Notes: generated by a model from the letters alone, not told the origin. A DNA stretch of 64,000 nt from an uncultured Clostridia bacterium (GCA_947625125.1 CANQNF010000003.1:62001-126000), one strand, 5' to 3'. Numbered from the stretch's first letter, positions 44,511-54,052 are shown. Made by a program: numbers and translations.

Positions 44511-44915
44511 TCACTTGGCGAACTTAAGAACGCTCTCGGGGAGCTTATCGGCGTCCTCGGAAACAGTGAAGACTATCTCGATCTCGGAGGTTATCTTGTC
44601 CACCATGTCAAAGAACCTGCCGAGGGCTTCGTAATCCCTGCCGCCGATTTTCAGTATTCCGTCTACAAAGACCTCGGAAATGTCGTAGTTTCCGGCGATC
44701 ATTCCGCTGACGAAGCCGTAGAGCTTGTCATAGCTGTCGATAGCGTAGCTGTCAACGTCGACGAGACGGACGCTGTAGGGAATGTCGTAGGTAAGCTGCA
44801 TGGCTTTCTCAATACATACTACGTTGCCCTTGGTGCTCTGGGCAGCGTCCTTGATGAGATCGACAAGAACCTTGGTCTTGCCGGAGCCTCTTTTTCCGGT
44901 AATCAACTTAATCAT
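44511..44915 (-). CDS. Small P-loop ATPase-like protein of unknown function
   Basis: 134 residues. The Walker A motif GKRGSGKT is at residues ~7-14 (IKLITGKRGSGKTKVLVDLI). A possible Walker B is SEVFVDGILKI. There is no helicase or kinase signature. ATP-binding proteins of this size and start recur in Clostridia, but the role is unknown. The ATG at 44915 has GGAGT; the ORF to 44939 precedes that site. It lies 71 bases after pgi in the same direction. Confidence 0.72.
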   Translation of the reverse strand: MIKLITGKRGSGKTKVLVDLIKDAAQSTKGNVVCIEKAMQLTYDIPYSVRLVDVDSYAIDSYDKLYGFVSGMIAGNYDISEVFVDGILKIGGRDYEALGRFFDMVDKITSEIEIVFTVSEDADKLPESVLKFAK

Positions 44916-44986
44916 GTTATACTCCGTTTCCGCCCTCACGGGCTTTCTTTTTTATTCCTTAACGGCAGCGCCGTTGGAGCCAAGCT

Positions 44987-46321
44987 TTATTTTCCGAGCT
45001 TTGCCTCAAGCTCGGCTTTCTGTCCCTCGTAGCCGGGCTTGCCTAAAAGAGCGAACATATTCTTCTTGTAGCTCTCTACGCCGGGCTGGTTGAACGGGTT
45101 CACGCCGAGCATGTAGCCGGAGATGGCGCAGGCTTTCTCGAAGAAGTAGACCATTTCGCCGAAGTTGTATTCGTCGAGCTTGTCGACCTCGATGATGATG
45201 TTCGGAACGCCGCCCTCGGTATGAGCAAGGATGGTGCCCTCCATGGCCTTGCGGTTGACGACGGACATATTCTGATTGGTCAGGAAGTTAAGGCCGTCGA
45301 GGTTTTCGGGGTCGCTCTCAAGATAGAGGTCTTTCTTCGTGTTCTTAACATCAACTACCGTCTCGAACATTATCCTTGAGCCGTCCTGGACGAACTGGCC
45401 CAAGCTGTGGAGGTCGGTGGAGAATGTGGCGCTGGACGGATAAATGCCCTTGTGGTCCTTGCCCTCGGATTCGCCGAAGAGCTGCTTGAACCACTCCGCC
45501 ATCATCGTGAACGAGGGCTCGTAGCTGACGAGCATCTCAACGCTCTTGCCCTTGCGGTAAAGGATATTTCTTATGGCTGCATATTTTTCGCAGTCGTTGA
45601 GGTCGTCTTCCTTATAGGCTTCTCTTGCAGCGGCCGCGCCCGCCATTATAGCGTCAATATCGCAGCCTGCGCAGGCTATCGGAAGAAGTCCGACGGCGGT
45701 AAGGACGGAATATCTGCCTCCAACGTCGTCCGGAACGACAAATGTCTCATAGCCCTCGGCGTCGGAGAGTTCCTTGAGGGTGCCTCTTGCCTTATCGGTG
45801 GTGGCGAATATGCGGTTCTTGGCCTCATCCTTGCCGTACTTATCCTCGACAAGCTTCTTGAAGATACGGAATGCCAGAGCCGGCTCGGTGGTGGTACCGG
45901 ACTTCGAGATGACGTTCACGCAGATGTCCTTGCCCTCGCAGATGGAGAGTATCTCGTTGAGGTAGGTCGGGCTGATGGAGTTGCCGACGAAGTAGATGTC
46001 GGGAGTGTCTTTTTTGAGATTATTGTAGTTTGAGGATTTCAAAAGCTCAATTGCGGCTCTCGCGCCAAGGTAGGACCCGCCGATGCCGATGACGATAAGA
46101 ACGTCGCAGCTCTTCTTTATTCTCTCGGCGGCAGCTTTTATCCTTGCGAATTCTTCCTTGTCATAGTCGACGGGAAGATCGACCCAGCCCAAGAAATCAT
46201 TGCCGGGGCCGTTTCTTTTCACAAGAGTCTCATGCGCTGCGGAGATCTGAGCGCGGCAGGCTTCGAGCTCGTGCGGAGCGATAAATTTATCGCAGTACTT
46301 TGTCACAAGTTTAATGCTCAT
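44987..46321 (-). CDS. pgi: Glucose-6-phosphate isomerase
   Basis: 444 residues, the shorter bacterial/archaeal PGI form, interconverting glucose 6-phosphate and fructose 6-phosphate. The substrate-phosphate motif [18 protein letters not shown] is near residue 75, followed by [18 protein letters not shown]. The family's ending [25 protein letters not shown] is clear. Its own promoter lies upstream. It is the only central glycolysis gene in the window. Confidence 0.97.
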   Translation of the reverse strand: MSIKLVTKYCDKFIAPHELEACRAQISAAHETLVKRNGPGNDFLGWVDLPVDYDKEEFARIKAAAERIKKSCDVLIVIGIGGSYLGARAAIELLKSSNYNNLKKDTPDIYFVGNSISPTYLNEILSICEGKDICVNVISKSGTTTEPALAFRIFKKLVEDKYGKDEAKNRIFATTDKARGTLKELSDAEGYETFVVPDDVGGRYSVLTAVGLLPIACAGCDIDAIMAGAAAAREAYKEDDLNDCEKYAAIRNILYRKGKSVEMLVSYEPSFTMMAEWFKQLFGESEGKDHKGIYPSSATFSTDLHSLGQFVQDGSRIMFETVVDVKNTKKDLYLESDPENLDGLNFLTNQNMSVVNRKAMEGTILAHTEGGVPNIIIEVDKLDEYNFGEMVYFFEKACAISGYMLGVNPFNQPGVESYKKNMFALLGKPGYEGQKAELEAKLGK

Positions 46322-46357
46322 GGGTAATCCCTCTTTCTTGTTTATTTTGTCATACCC

Positions 46358-46386
46358 ATTGTACCACGAATGAAAAGATTTTGCAA
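46358..46386 (-). promoter_or_regulatory. Promoter of pgi
   Basis: On the minus strand TTGCAA (46381-46386), 17-base spacer, TACAAT (46358-46363), ~35 bases before pgi. Confidence 0.78.
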
Positions 46387-46426
46387 GGAATTTTTATGAA
46401 AAAATAATGACAAATCAAAAAAATTT

Positions 46427-47563
46427 TCACATCAGGGCGATAAACCCCAAAATTCTGCGGAATCCGAGCGCTATATTCATTCTTCTAACGGTCTCGGCCG
46501 CGGTGACTTTTAAGGCGAAGACCTCGTCCTCCCCTATTTTATAGACCGCAAGACCCACGGTATCGCCGTAATTTATCGGCGCTTCGAGGTTTTCGTAGTA
46601 TTTTATCTCGACGGTCATCTTCTCAAGCTGTGATTTTCTTACGACAAACGGATCAAGCCCCGATATCTCGCTTTTTACCTCGGTTTTTTCTCCGCCGTGG
46701 ACGGCGACCGGCTCGGGATAGAGCTCCGCCGCCTTTGGTTTATATAATGTATAGGCAGAAAACCCGGCGTTAAGCTTCTCCTTGGCTGTCGTAAATCGGC
46801 GGTTTTCATCCGTCTCGCCGAAAATCACGCATACAAGCCTTAAGCCGTCCCGTTCTGCGGACGCGATAACGCAGTTCCCGGTCTCCTTTGAGTAGTAGGC
46901 TTTCATGCCTGTTATGCCGTTATACTTAAGTATCAGGCGGTTTTGCGAGGCAAGTTCGGTCTTGCCGCCTCTTACGCTGTCGACCCATGTCGTAAAATAC
47001 GGGGTCAGAAAATCATAGCCGCTTAAATTCGACGCCAGAATAGCCGTATCGCAGGCGCTTGTCACGCTCTCACGGGATATACCCGTGCTGTCGACGTATT
47101 TCGTCGAGAGCATACCGAGCTCCGCCGCCTTATTGTTCATAAGCTTAACAAAGCCCTCCTCGGTCTCTCCCACAGCCTCGGCAAGCACCACGCAGGCGTC
47201 GTTGGCGTTGCCGATGGCGACAGACTTTATAAGCTCCCTGACTGTTATCTCTTCGCCCGGCATCAGCCATATCTGAGCGCCCTGCATGGAGTTTGCGTGT
47301 GCCGAGGTTTTTAAGACCGTATCTTCGGAGAGCTCTCCCGAAGCTATTTTTTCGGCCGTAAGAAGCAGAGTCATAAGCTTTGCCGAGTGGTGTGCGGGCA
47401 GGACTGCCGAGCCGTTTTCCTCATATAAAAGCGTGGCCGTCGAGCCCTCCATCAGAACATAGCTGTAGGGCGGGCTCGCAGAATCGGGTTCGGCATAGGC
47501 TGCCACGGAAAAAATGCCGATAAAAATGACTGCCGACAAAGCGGCGATAAGCGCTTTTTTCAT
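46427..47563 (-). CDS. DacF-like D,D-carboxypeptidase homologue lacking its catalytic residues
   Basis: 378 residues: signal peptide (MKKALIAALSAVIFIGIF, cut after A-Y-A), a penicillin-binding S11 domain (~30-250), and a PBP5-C-like tail with a final amphipathic segment. In active relatives the three motifs are SxxK, SxN and KTG. Here they read H59-S-A-K62 (in L-P-A-H-H-S-A-K-L-M-T), N119-A-N121 (in A-I-G-N-A-N-D-A) and I217-T-G219. The nucleophile Ser, the second Ser and the Lys are all replaced, while surrounding residues are kept. It is most likely an inactive, binding or regulatory homologue. The ATG at 47563 follows AAAGGGGAC; the longer frame to 47656 is rejected. Confidence 0.85.
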   Translation of the reverse strand: MKKALIAALSAVIFIGIFSVAAYAEPDSASPPYSYVLMEGSTATLLYEENGSAVLPAHHSAKLMTLLLTAEKIASGELSEDTVLKTSAHANSMQGAQIWLMPGEEITVRELIKSVAIGNANDACVVLAEAVGETEEGFVKLMNNKAAELGMLSTKYVDSTGISRESVTSACDTAILASNLSGYDFLTPYFTTWVDSVRGGKTELASQNRLILKYNGITGMKAYYSKETGNCVIASAERDGLRLVCVIFGETDENRRFTTAKEKLNAGFSAYTLYKPKAAELYPEPVAVHGGEKTEVKSEISGLDPFVVRKSQLEKMTVEIKYYENLEAPINYGDTVGLAVYKIGEDEVFALKVTAAETVRRMNIALGFRRILGFIALM

Positions 47564-47654
47564 ATCATGTCCCCTTTTTTGTTTTTCTACATGATATGCC
47601 GGCATGTACCGGATATAGAAGTGGGAAAAAAGAACAACAGTTAGGCAGCCCCGC

Positions 47655-47692
47655 ATAAAAGCAAAAGCAGACGGATGAACGTCTGCTTTTTT
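47655..47692 (-). terminator. Terminator of the ABC-HExxH operon
   Basis: AAAAGCAGACG (47663-47673) pairs with CGTCTGCTTTT (47680-47690) in a perfect 11-bp stem, beginning ~12 bases past the metallopeptidase stop. On the minus strand TTTTGCTTTTAT follows; on the plus strand TTTTTT. Confidence 0.88.
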
Positions 47693-47702
47693 GGTATGGA
47701 AT

Positions 47703-48449
47703 TTAACACTCGCCGAAATCTTTTTCCATCAGTTCGCGGATCTCTTGGCGCAGCTCGAATTTTTTCGTGTAACCTATAAAATCTTTCTCAAGAATATCAA
47801 CAGAAATTCCGAAAGTTTGCTTAAACGCCTGAGCCGTGTCGTCAGCGCATTGTTTATAAAATTCAACATATTTTTCCGTGCCGAAGCGTTCGATCAAATA
47901 TCCTGTAAACGCGCCCGCTATGGGATATGTATACTCACAGTCATATTCGCGAAAATTGCGGTTTTCTATCAGAGCCGCCACAGACGGGTTCTTTCCTTGC
48001 TCAATATACCACTGCGTCCAGTGATAATTGTCAATTTCCCACCACATGCGGTCAAAAAACATCGCAAGTCCTTCGCTTATAAACCGCGACTCCGGTCTGC
48101 AAATCGAATAGGATATAATATGCGCGTCTTCGTGGAAACCAATGCATTTTACTTTATCGCTGTAAACTGCAAAAACATGGTTTATGCCGTCCTTGCTCAT
48201 ATTTTCCGGAAGCGCAAAACCGTTGCATGGCTCGTCGTCTTCCTCGTCGTGAATGATCGCGTACTGCTTGCCGACTTCTTCCGGAGTGTCGAACAAATGA
48301 TAGTGAATTTTGTCCTTTGCATCAGCGTGAAGACAACTGCTGATAAAAGCGTAACAGCCCTCCTGAATGCCGGCGATTTTATCTATTTCTTTTTCTGCAA
48401 GGCTGTTTTTCTTGAAGTGAAAAACATAGTGCGCCGTTGACATTTCCAT
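47703..48449 (-). CDS. Metallopeptidase-like protein with HExxH motif (peptidase MA-like)
   Basis: 248 residues, no signal peptide or membrane segment. The zinc motif H106-E-D-A-H110 (in KCIGFHEDAHIISY) is followed 16 residues later by E126 in ISEGLAMFFD, the gluzincin HExxH...E layout of the peptidase MA family. The rest has many aromatic and acidic residues (M-W-W-E-I-D-N-Y-H-W-T-Q-W). The exact family and substrate are unknown. The ATG at 48449 has site GGAGGTG. It is 51 bases after the ABC protein with no terminator between, so it belongs to the attenuated operon. Base usage looks more A/T-rich than its neighbours, hinting at transfer. Confidence 0.75.
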   Translation of the reverse strand: MEMSTAHYVFHFKKNSLAEKEIDKIAGIQEGCYAFISSCLHADAKDKIHYHLFDTPEEVGKQYAIIHDEEDDEPCNGFALPENMSKDGINHVFAVYSDKVKCIGFHEDAHIISYSICRPESRFISEGLAMFFDRMWWEIDNYHWTQWYIEQGKNPSVAALIENRNFREYDCEYTYPIAGAFTGYLIERFGTEKYVEFYKQCADDTAQAFKQTFGISVDILEKDFIGYTKKFELRQEIRELMEKDFGEC

Positions 48450-48500
48450 GTCGGCTTCACCTCCATCAATCACATGAATGTCAGTACCTGCCGTCTTATT

Positions 48501-50735
48501 TTATGCCATAGCCGGGGCGCCATCCTTGGGGTCTTCCTTGGCGTCGATGTTCGCCTCGCGCATTTTTGTGGTCTTACGCTGGGCCATGACCAGCTCATAG
48601 TAAACGCCCTTGTGCCTCATAAGCTTGTCGTGAGGACCCGTCTCGACAAGTCTTCCCTTGTCAAGAACTATAAGGCTGTCGGCGTTTGAAAGAGTGGACA
48701 GACGGTGAGCTATGGCGATGGTGGTCCTGCCTCGGCAGAGCTCCGCCAGACCCTCCTGTATCTGCCTCTCGGTCTCGGTGTCAAGGGAAGCCGTGGCCTC
48801 GTCAAGAATGATTATCTTCGGGTTGTGCAAAATCGCTCTTGCTATGGCGACTCTCTGGCGCTCGCCTCCCGAGAGGGTGTGGCCCTTGTTGCCGACTCGA
48901 GTGTTGTAGCCGTCCGGCAACTTGGTGATAAACTCGTGGCAGTGGGCTATCTTCGCGGCCTGCACGACCTCTTCAAACGTCGCGTCCGGCTTTGCGTAGG
49001 TGATATTTTCAAGCACAGTGCCCTCGAAGAGATACGTCTCCTGCAAGACTACGCCGACCTGAGAACGCAGGCTTTCCTGGGAAATTTTTCTTATATCCAC
49101 GCCGTCAATCGTGATTTTTCCCTGGGTCACGTCGTAAAGCCTTAAAATCAGGTTTATCATCGTGGATTTTCCTGCGCCCGAATGTCCGACTATGCCGTAC
49201 ATCTTGCCCTGTTCAAGCTTGATGTTGATGTCCTTTAAAACGGGATTGTAGACCTTGTATCCGAAGTAGACGTTGTCAAACTCGATATCGCCCTTGATGT
49301 CGAGGTCTACGCAGTCTTCGGTGTCGCGCACGTCGGTGTTCTCCTCCAAAATTTCAAAGACCTTTGAAGCGGAGACCGACACGTCGGCAAGCTGTCTCGG
49401 GAGCTGCAAAAGCCATCTGAGAGGCGTGTAGAGCATGCCCACATATGAAGTAAACCTTGAAAGCTCGCCCAGAGTGAACGAACCGAACGCCGGAAGCTTA
49501 GAAAGTATCATCATCGCTCCGAAATAGAGAACGAAGTAGTTTCCTATCGTGAGCAGGAAATCGCTCGCCGGCCATATCATGTACCAGACGACCTCGGCCT
49601 TGGATGAAGCCTTTGCAGCATTATAGGACGCCTTTGTGTACTTTTCTATCTCAAGCTCCTCGGTTCCGCATGTTTTGACTACTCTTATGCCGTCAAGAGC
49701 GTCGTGCAAAAGCTTAGAGTGGGCGTTTGAGAATCGCCAGGAACGGCCGTAGTACATCTGTATCGTGTTGTAGGCGCGCTTGATGATAAGCGCTACCACG
49801 GGTATCGGAAGTATCGCCATCAGCGAGAGCCGCCAGTCCATCGTGAACATGATTATCGCGACGATTATAAGCGAAAATATCCTTACTACGGCGTTTTTGC
49901 CGTTATCGGTAAGAAAGCTTTGCAGCTTGTTCGCGTCGTTCGATACGCGGTTGATGAGGTCGCCGGCCGTCTTTTTCGAGATGGACGACATCGACAGGTC
50001 GAGGGTTTTGGAGAAAACGTCCTGTCTTAAGTCCTGACCGAGATTTAACGAGACGTAAAAGCTCGCTTTCATGTTCGCCCAGTCAAGAAGCGTGTTTATG
50101 CCGATGAGGACAAACATCGATAAGCATAAAACCGCAAATCCCGCCCAGTTGGACTGATTTCTCGGCCATACATAGTCGTCAATCAGTATCTGGTTTATCA
50201 TCGGCGAGACAACGTTTAAAAGCTCGGCTATAACGGTGCAGAGTATAGCTATCGCAAACGCTCCCTTATAGGGCTTTAATCTCGCAAAAAGCTTGGAAAA
50301 CGTCTTGACCTTTGAGGCGCAGTATGGGCACTCGGTAAAGCTGTCAAGAGGCAGTCCGCACTTGGGGCACTTCGGCTCGTCGATGTCCGACTCCTCGACT
50401 AAAACGCCGGTCGTGAGATAGTGGTTTATTATCTTGCAGAGCTCCGCAAATGCGATAAAGCTGTCCTGAGTGAATGCGCAGAGGCATTTCTGAGAGCGGT
50501 CGCCTATCTTTCCGACCATCATCGAACAGCCGATAAGCTGCTCGCAGGCGTACTCCTCAAAATCGTCGAACTCGTATCTGTCACGCTCTTCGCCGTCTAT
50601 ATATACTATTATATTCTGTCTTGTGACCGAAAGGGTGCCGTCGACTTTCTTCGCCTTGCCGTACAGATTGAACGGCAGCGAGAACAGATACTCCGAAAGC
50701 TCGTGACCCTTTGGCGCTTTTAAAAGGAGATTCAA
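48501..50735 (-). CDS. ABC exporter (TMD-NBD) with N-terminal zinc ribbon, second subunit
   Basis: 744 residues. Residues 1-~115 are a soluble DUF1854-like extension. A zinc ribbon follows (C123-x2-C126, C136-x2-C139). A six-helix membrane domain spans ~155-440, and the nucleotide-binding domain ~490-725 has Walker A GHSGAGKST, signature LSGGERQRVAIARA, Walker B IIILDEATASLD with catalytic Glu, and the switch His in IAHRLSTLSNAD. Both ATP motifs are canonical. It is type IV exporter-like (multidrug/lipid/peptide class); the substrate is unknown. Together with the 835-residue partner and DUF1854 it resembles the 'cyanophycin-associated ABC + DUF1854' groups known in other bacteria, but no cyanophycin genes are here. 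Confidence 0.88.
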   Translation of the reverse strand: MNLLLKAPKGHELSEYLFSLPFNLYGKAKKVDGTLSVTRQNIIVYIDGEERDRYEFDDFEEYACEQLIGCSMMVGKIGDRSQKCLCAFTQDSFIAFAELCKIINHYLTTGVLVEESDIDEPKCPKCGLPLDSFTECPYCASKVKTFSKLFARLKPYKGAFAIAILCTVIAELLNVVSPMINQILIDDYVWPRNQSNWAGFAVLCLSMFVLIGINTLLDWANMKASFYVSLNLGQDLRQDVFSKTLDLSMSSISKKTAGDLINRVSNDANKLQSFLTDNGKNAVVRIFSLIIVAIIMFTMDWRLSLMAILPIPVVALIIKRAYNTIQMYYGRSWRFSNAHSKLLHDALDGIRVVKTCGTEELEIEKYTKASYNAAKASSKAEVVWYMIWPASDFLLTIGNYFVLYFGAMMILSKLPAFGSFTLGELSRFTSYVGMLYTPLRWLLQLPRQLADVSVSASKVFEILEENTDVRDTEDCVDLDIKGDIEFDNVYFGYKVYNPVLKDINIKLEQGKMYGIVGHSGAGKSTMINLILRLYDVTQGKITIDGVDIRKISQESLRSQVGVVLQETYLFEGTVLENITYAKPDATFEEVVQAAKIAHCHEFITKLPDGYNTRVGNKGHTLSGGERQRVAIARAILHNPKIIILDEATASLDTETERQIQEGLAELCRGRTTIAIAHRLSTLSNADSLIVLDKGRLVETGPHDKLMRHKGVYYELVMAQRKTTKMREANIDAKEDPKDGAPAMA

Positions 50736-50765
50736 TCCTTACACTCCCCTTTCTCATCTGAGAAA

Positions 50766-51308
50766 TTAAACAAATATTTCCAAAATTGCAAGGCTCTTTT
50801 TATCAAGGGTATCGATATCGTTGCAGCAATACTTGTTGCCGTCGACGTCGACCGCGTAGAGAAGATGCTCGGTAAGCATCCTGAAATTAGAGTACCAGTC
50901 CCTTATGCAGATGGTCTTTCGGCCGCTTGTAGTGTCGATATCCACAAATATAAAGCCTCGGTTGTTGTCCTTGATGGAGTAGATCTTGGTGATCTCCGGC
51001 ATATAGTACTTGTACTCCAGATACTCGTCGATCATCTTGTACTGCTCCTCGGAAAGCTCTTTCATGTCCTTGATAACGCCGAGTTCCACGAATTCGTTCT
51101 CCTTGTTGTCGTAGGCCACGCTTATGTAGGTGGTCTTTGAGAAGAACGGCACAAGGCGCGTGAGACGGACGTTGAAATAGTCCTCGCCGTTGTATTTGAG
51201 CGATATGAAGTTTCCGCTGTCTTTATAGAATTCGAGCTTTGAGCAGTCAAGTATCTCAAGACGGTCTATCTCGAATTTTTCTTCCATCAGTATTTCTTCC
51301 TTGTCCAA
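50766..51308 (-). CDS. DUF1854 protein, TTG start
   Basis: 180 residues, acidic, no membrane segment. DUF1854 proteins lie beside ABC exporters and are otherwise uncharacterised; the name 'cyanophycin metabolism-associated' is given to some relatives. Visible features are F-F-S-K-T-T-Y-I-S-V-A and the C-terminal R-D-W-Y-S-N-F-R-M-L-T-E-H, then D-V-D-G-N-K-Y. The N-terminal extensions of both neighbouring exporters look related to this domain, so all three may pack together on the cytoplasmic side. TTG start at 51308, eight bases after AAGGAGG. It sits between the two exporters, 30 and 43 bases away. Confidence 0.85.
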   Translation of the reverse strand: MDKEEILMEEKFEIDRLEILDCSKLEFYKDSGNFISLKYNGEDYFNVRLTRLVPFFSKTTYISVAYDNKENEFVELGVIKDMKELSEEQYKMIDEYLEYKYYMPEITKIYSIKDNNRGFIFVDIDTTSGRKTICIRDWYSNFRMLTEHLLYAVDVDGNKYCCNDIDTLDKKSLAILEIFV

Positions 51309-51351
51309 GAGTATTGCCTCCTTACTTTGAGAGATTTATAGGCGTCGGCGC

Positions 51352-53859
51352 TCAGCCGTCGTCCTCGATAAACTTGAGCGCGTCGGCCTGTAGGACATAA
51401 AGCTCGAAGTATTTGCCCTCAAGCGCCATGAGCTCGTCATGGGTGCCTATCTCCTTGAGCTCACCGTTTTCAATTACGCAGAGCATATCGGCGTCTCTTA
51501 GGGTGGAGAGGCGGTGAGCGATGGAGATTATCGTCCTGCCCTCTTTAAGGCCGTCGATGGCGACCTGAATTTTGCGCTCGGTCTTTGTATCCATGGAAGC
51601 CGTTGCCTCGTCAAGTATGAGAATATTCGGGTCCTGGATGATGGCTCTTGCTATTGATATCCTCTGGCGCTCGCCTCCCGAGAGACTGTGTCCGCCGCGG
51701 CCGATTTTCGTGTTATAGCCGTCGGGGAGCTTGGTTATGAATTCGTGAGCGTTAGCCGACTTCGCAGCCTCGATGACCTCTTCGATAGTAGCGTCCGGCC
51801 TTGCATAGCGGATGTTGTCTGCGACGGTGCCCATAAACAAATAGGTCTCCTGGGACACGATGCCGATATTCTTTCTAAGGTCCTTTATAGGTATCCTCTT
51901 TATCGGCACGCCGTCTATTGTAATTTCACCGCCGGTAACGTCGTAAAGCCTCGCGATGAGGTTGATAATCGTGGACTTTCCGGCGCCGGTCTTTCCGACG
52001 ATGCCGAACATCTGACCGCCCTCGACTTTAAAGCTGAGGTTGCGGAGAATCGGTCTGCCGGCCTCGTATTCAAAGCTTACGTTTTTGAATTCGATATCGC
52101 CTTTCATGTTCTCGATATGTATCGGGTCGTCGGGCTCGGCGACGGTAGGCTTCGCGTCCAATATCTCGAACATTCTCGAAGCGGCGTCTATGCACCTTGC
52201 CCAGCGGTCGCCTATCCACATGAAGAAGTCCATCGGTTCGTAAATCATGTCGGTATACCCTAAGAGGGTCATTATCGTGCCGTACTGGAATTTTCCCTTT
52301 ATTACAAGGAAGCATCCGAAGCAGAAGAGGCCGGTGGAAATGACCCTGTAGGCGCTCCACATGACGGGTTGGGTGGATGTTATCTTATTGTTTATCCTTG
52401 TGTTGACCTCGTAGGCAGTCTGGTTTTTCTTCTTGTAGCGGTTGCGCTCCTTGTCCTCCTTGGCAAACGACTTGACGACTCTTTGGCCGTTCATAACGTC
52501 GGAAAGGACCGAGTTTAAGCTTCTCATTGCCACGTCGAGCTTTCTGTAGAGCTTCCTCTGGGACTTGTAGAGGTAGTTATCCATCCAGAGGATGAAAGCG
52601 ATGACGATAATAATGGCGATGGAGATCATCGGGCTGAGGTGGAACATTATTGCTGCAACGCCGACGAGCTTGATTATATTCGCAACGCCGTATGGAACGA
52701 TGTCAACGAAGAAGTTGTAGACGTTCTGGCTGTCGCGGTCTACTCTTGACATCAACGAACCGGTCTGCTTTGAGGTGAAGAATGCCAAAGAGAGGTTCGA
52801 CATCGTCGAGTAGATTTTGGTGCGGAGGCGGTGAGTGACCATCGGGACGACCTTGGCCGTGATGACGCCGGAGACGACTCCCGCAAGACGGCTCAATAGG
52901 TTTACAATGACCATCAGGAATATGACCAAAAGCACCTGGCCGTAATACTTTCCTCCCTCGGCGATGACGTCGTCGTAGAGCATTTTTGTGCCGAACCACG
53001 GCGAAATGACCGCAAACAGGTTCGAGAGGAAAATCGTCAGGAATATGAGTCCGATCTCGACCTTGAAGTCCTTGAACATTCCGACGAGCCTGTCAAAAAT
53101 CGAGCGCTTGTCGATACACCTCGGGCAGACCGAGCGGTTGGGGTCGGGGTAGGGCTGGTGGCAGATTGGGCAGTTCAGCTCGACCGCGTCAAGCAAGCTG
53201 TCGTCGTTTTCGATTCCGCGGTGGATATTATTGAGTCTCTCGCAGAATTTCTCAAACTTGTCGGCATAGCCTAAAGAAAGTCTTGCGACGACGATATTGG
53301 GGCGGTTCTTGTCATAGCTTGAACCGAAACCGCCGTGGAAGTGTCCGCCGTGACCGGGAACATGGTATATCCCGTCGGGCGAGGGAGAAGGATTGAAGTC
53401 TCCGCCTCCGTGATTTGCATGCGCATAGAGGCCGCCCTCCATCGGAGGGATGGATACCCTCGGCGGAGGATAGCTCTTAGGCGTGTTCTTCGGTATCTTG
53501 TCGGGGTCGGGGAAGACCTCGACCTCTCCCTCGTTGAGCATGCCGAGAACGAGCCTTGCGGTATTCTGGTTGCGGTCAACATACGCAGTTTTGATATCGC
53601 TGATCTTGTATTCCGAGAAATCCTCAACATTATATTTAAGTATCTCGGGAATGGAAAAGCCTTTTTTCTTGGTCTCGACGTATTCCTCGTAGCCCGAGAT
53701 TATGTAAAGGGTCTCGGTGTTTATCACACAGTATACGTCGTAGTATCGGCCCTCGCCGTCAAGGTCTGCCTTAACGCAGTATAAAAGGCTTTCTACGTCG
53801 ACTCCGCGCTCGGCCAGGCGTTCAGATACTACGCCGGGAAGCGCGTCAAAATATTTCAT
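51352..53859 (-). CDS. ABC exporter (TMD-NBD) with N-terminal zinc ribbon and His-rich loop, first subunit
   Basis: 835 residues. Residues 1-~135 are a soluble N-terminal region. Next comes a Pro/Gly/His-rich stretch (residues ~131-180) with His at 148, 150, 166, 170, 173 and 175. A zinc ribbon follows (C230-x2-C233, C245-x2-C248), then six membrane helices (~265-555) and the NBD (~600-820) with GKTGAGKST, LSGGERQRISIARA, ILILDEATASMD and IAHRLSTLRDAD. All catalytic residues are kept, so if it pairs with the 744-residue protein both ATP sites are functional. The His-rich loop could bind metal. Start ATG with AAAGGAG. First structural gene after the leader-peptide attenuator. Confidence 0.88.
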   Translation of the reverse strand: MKYFDALPGVVSERLAERGVDVESLLYCVKADLDGEGRYYDVYCVINTETLYIISGYEEYVETKKKGFSIPEILKYNVEDFSEYKISDIKTAYVDRNQNTARLVLGMLNEGEVEVFPDPDKIPKNTPKSYPPPRVSIPPMEGGLYAHANHGGGDFNPSPSPDGIYHVPGHGGHFHGGFGSSYDKNRPNIVVARLSLGYADKFEKFCERLNNIHRGIENDDSLLDAVELNCPICHQPYPDPNRSVCPRCIDKRSIFDRLVGMFKDFKVEIGLIFLTIFLSNLFAVISPWFGTKMLYDDVIAEGGKYYGQVLLVIFLMVIVNLLSRLAGVVSGVITAKVVPMVTHRLRTKIYSTMSNLSLAFFTSKQTGSLMSRVDRDSQNVYNFFVDIVPYGVANIIKLVGVAAIMFHLSPMISIAIIIVIAFILWMDNYLYKSQRKLYRKLDVAMRSLNSVLSDVMNGQRVVKSFAKEDKERNRYKKKNQTAYEVNTRINNKITSTQPVMWSAYRVISTGLFCFGCFLVIKGKFQYGTIMTLLGYTDMIYEPMDFFMWIGDRWARCIDAASRMFEILDAKPTVAEPDDPIHIENMKGDIEFKNVSFEYEAGRPILRNLSFKVEGGQMFGIVGKTGAGKSTIINLIARLYDVTGGEITIDGVPIKRIPIKDLRKNIGIVSQETYLFMGTVADNIRYARPDATIEEVIEAAKSANAHEFITKLPDGYNTKIGRGGHSLSGGERQRISIARAIIQDPNILILDEATASMDTKTERKIQVAIDGLKEGRTIISIAHRLSTLRDADMLCVIENGELKEIGTHDELMALEGKYFELYVLQADALKFIEDDG

Positions 53860-53914
53860 TCAAGCATCTCCTTTCGGATTAGTTTCAGTGTCAGAAGATG
53901 TGCCGGTTTAATTA

Positions 53915-54019
53915 TCACCTCGTAAAATCTCGTTTTGGCGGCATATGGCAAAGCGTCTCGGGGCACAGGTACCGAGCACGCTGCCGGAAAAAATTGCCTG
54001 CCAAAATAAAAACGTCCAT
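53915..54019 (-). CDS. Possible second short ORF inside the leader region
   Basis: A 34-codon frame starting MDVFILAG, with GAGGTG five bases upstream of the ATG. The ATG lies in the 3' arm of the leader terminator. It has several Arg and two Cys but no further support. It may be a chance frame or a second element of the leader; both this and the first leader have 34 codons. Confidence 0.22.
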   Translation of the reverse strand: MDVFILAGNFFRQRARYLCPETLCHMPPKRDFTR

Positions 54020-54052
54020 GAAAGCACCTCGTCGAGCTGCTAATCATGGACG
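54003..54052 (-). terminator. Attenuator terminator overlapping the leader peptide stop
   Basis: On the minus strand CGTCCATGA pairs with TCATGGACG (plus coordinates 54044-54052 and 54013-54021), a 9-bp perfect stem. Weaker inner pairs AGCA/TGCT and CTC/GAG extend it, then TTTTTATTTT follows. The left arm is exactly the last two sense codons (Arg, Pro) plus the stop of the leader frame, so a ribosome halted at the end of the leader would block the hairpin. Confidence 0.85.
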
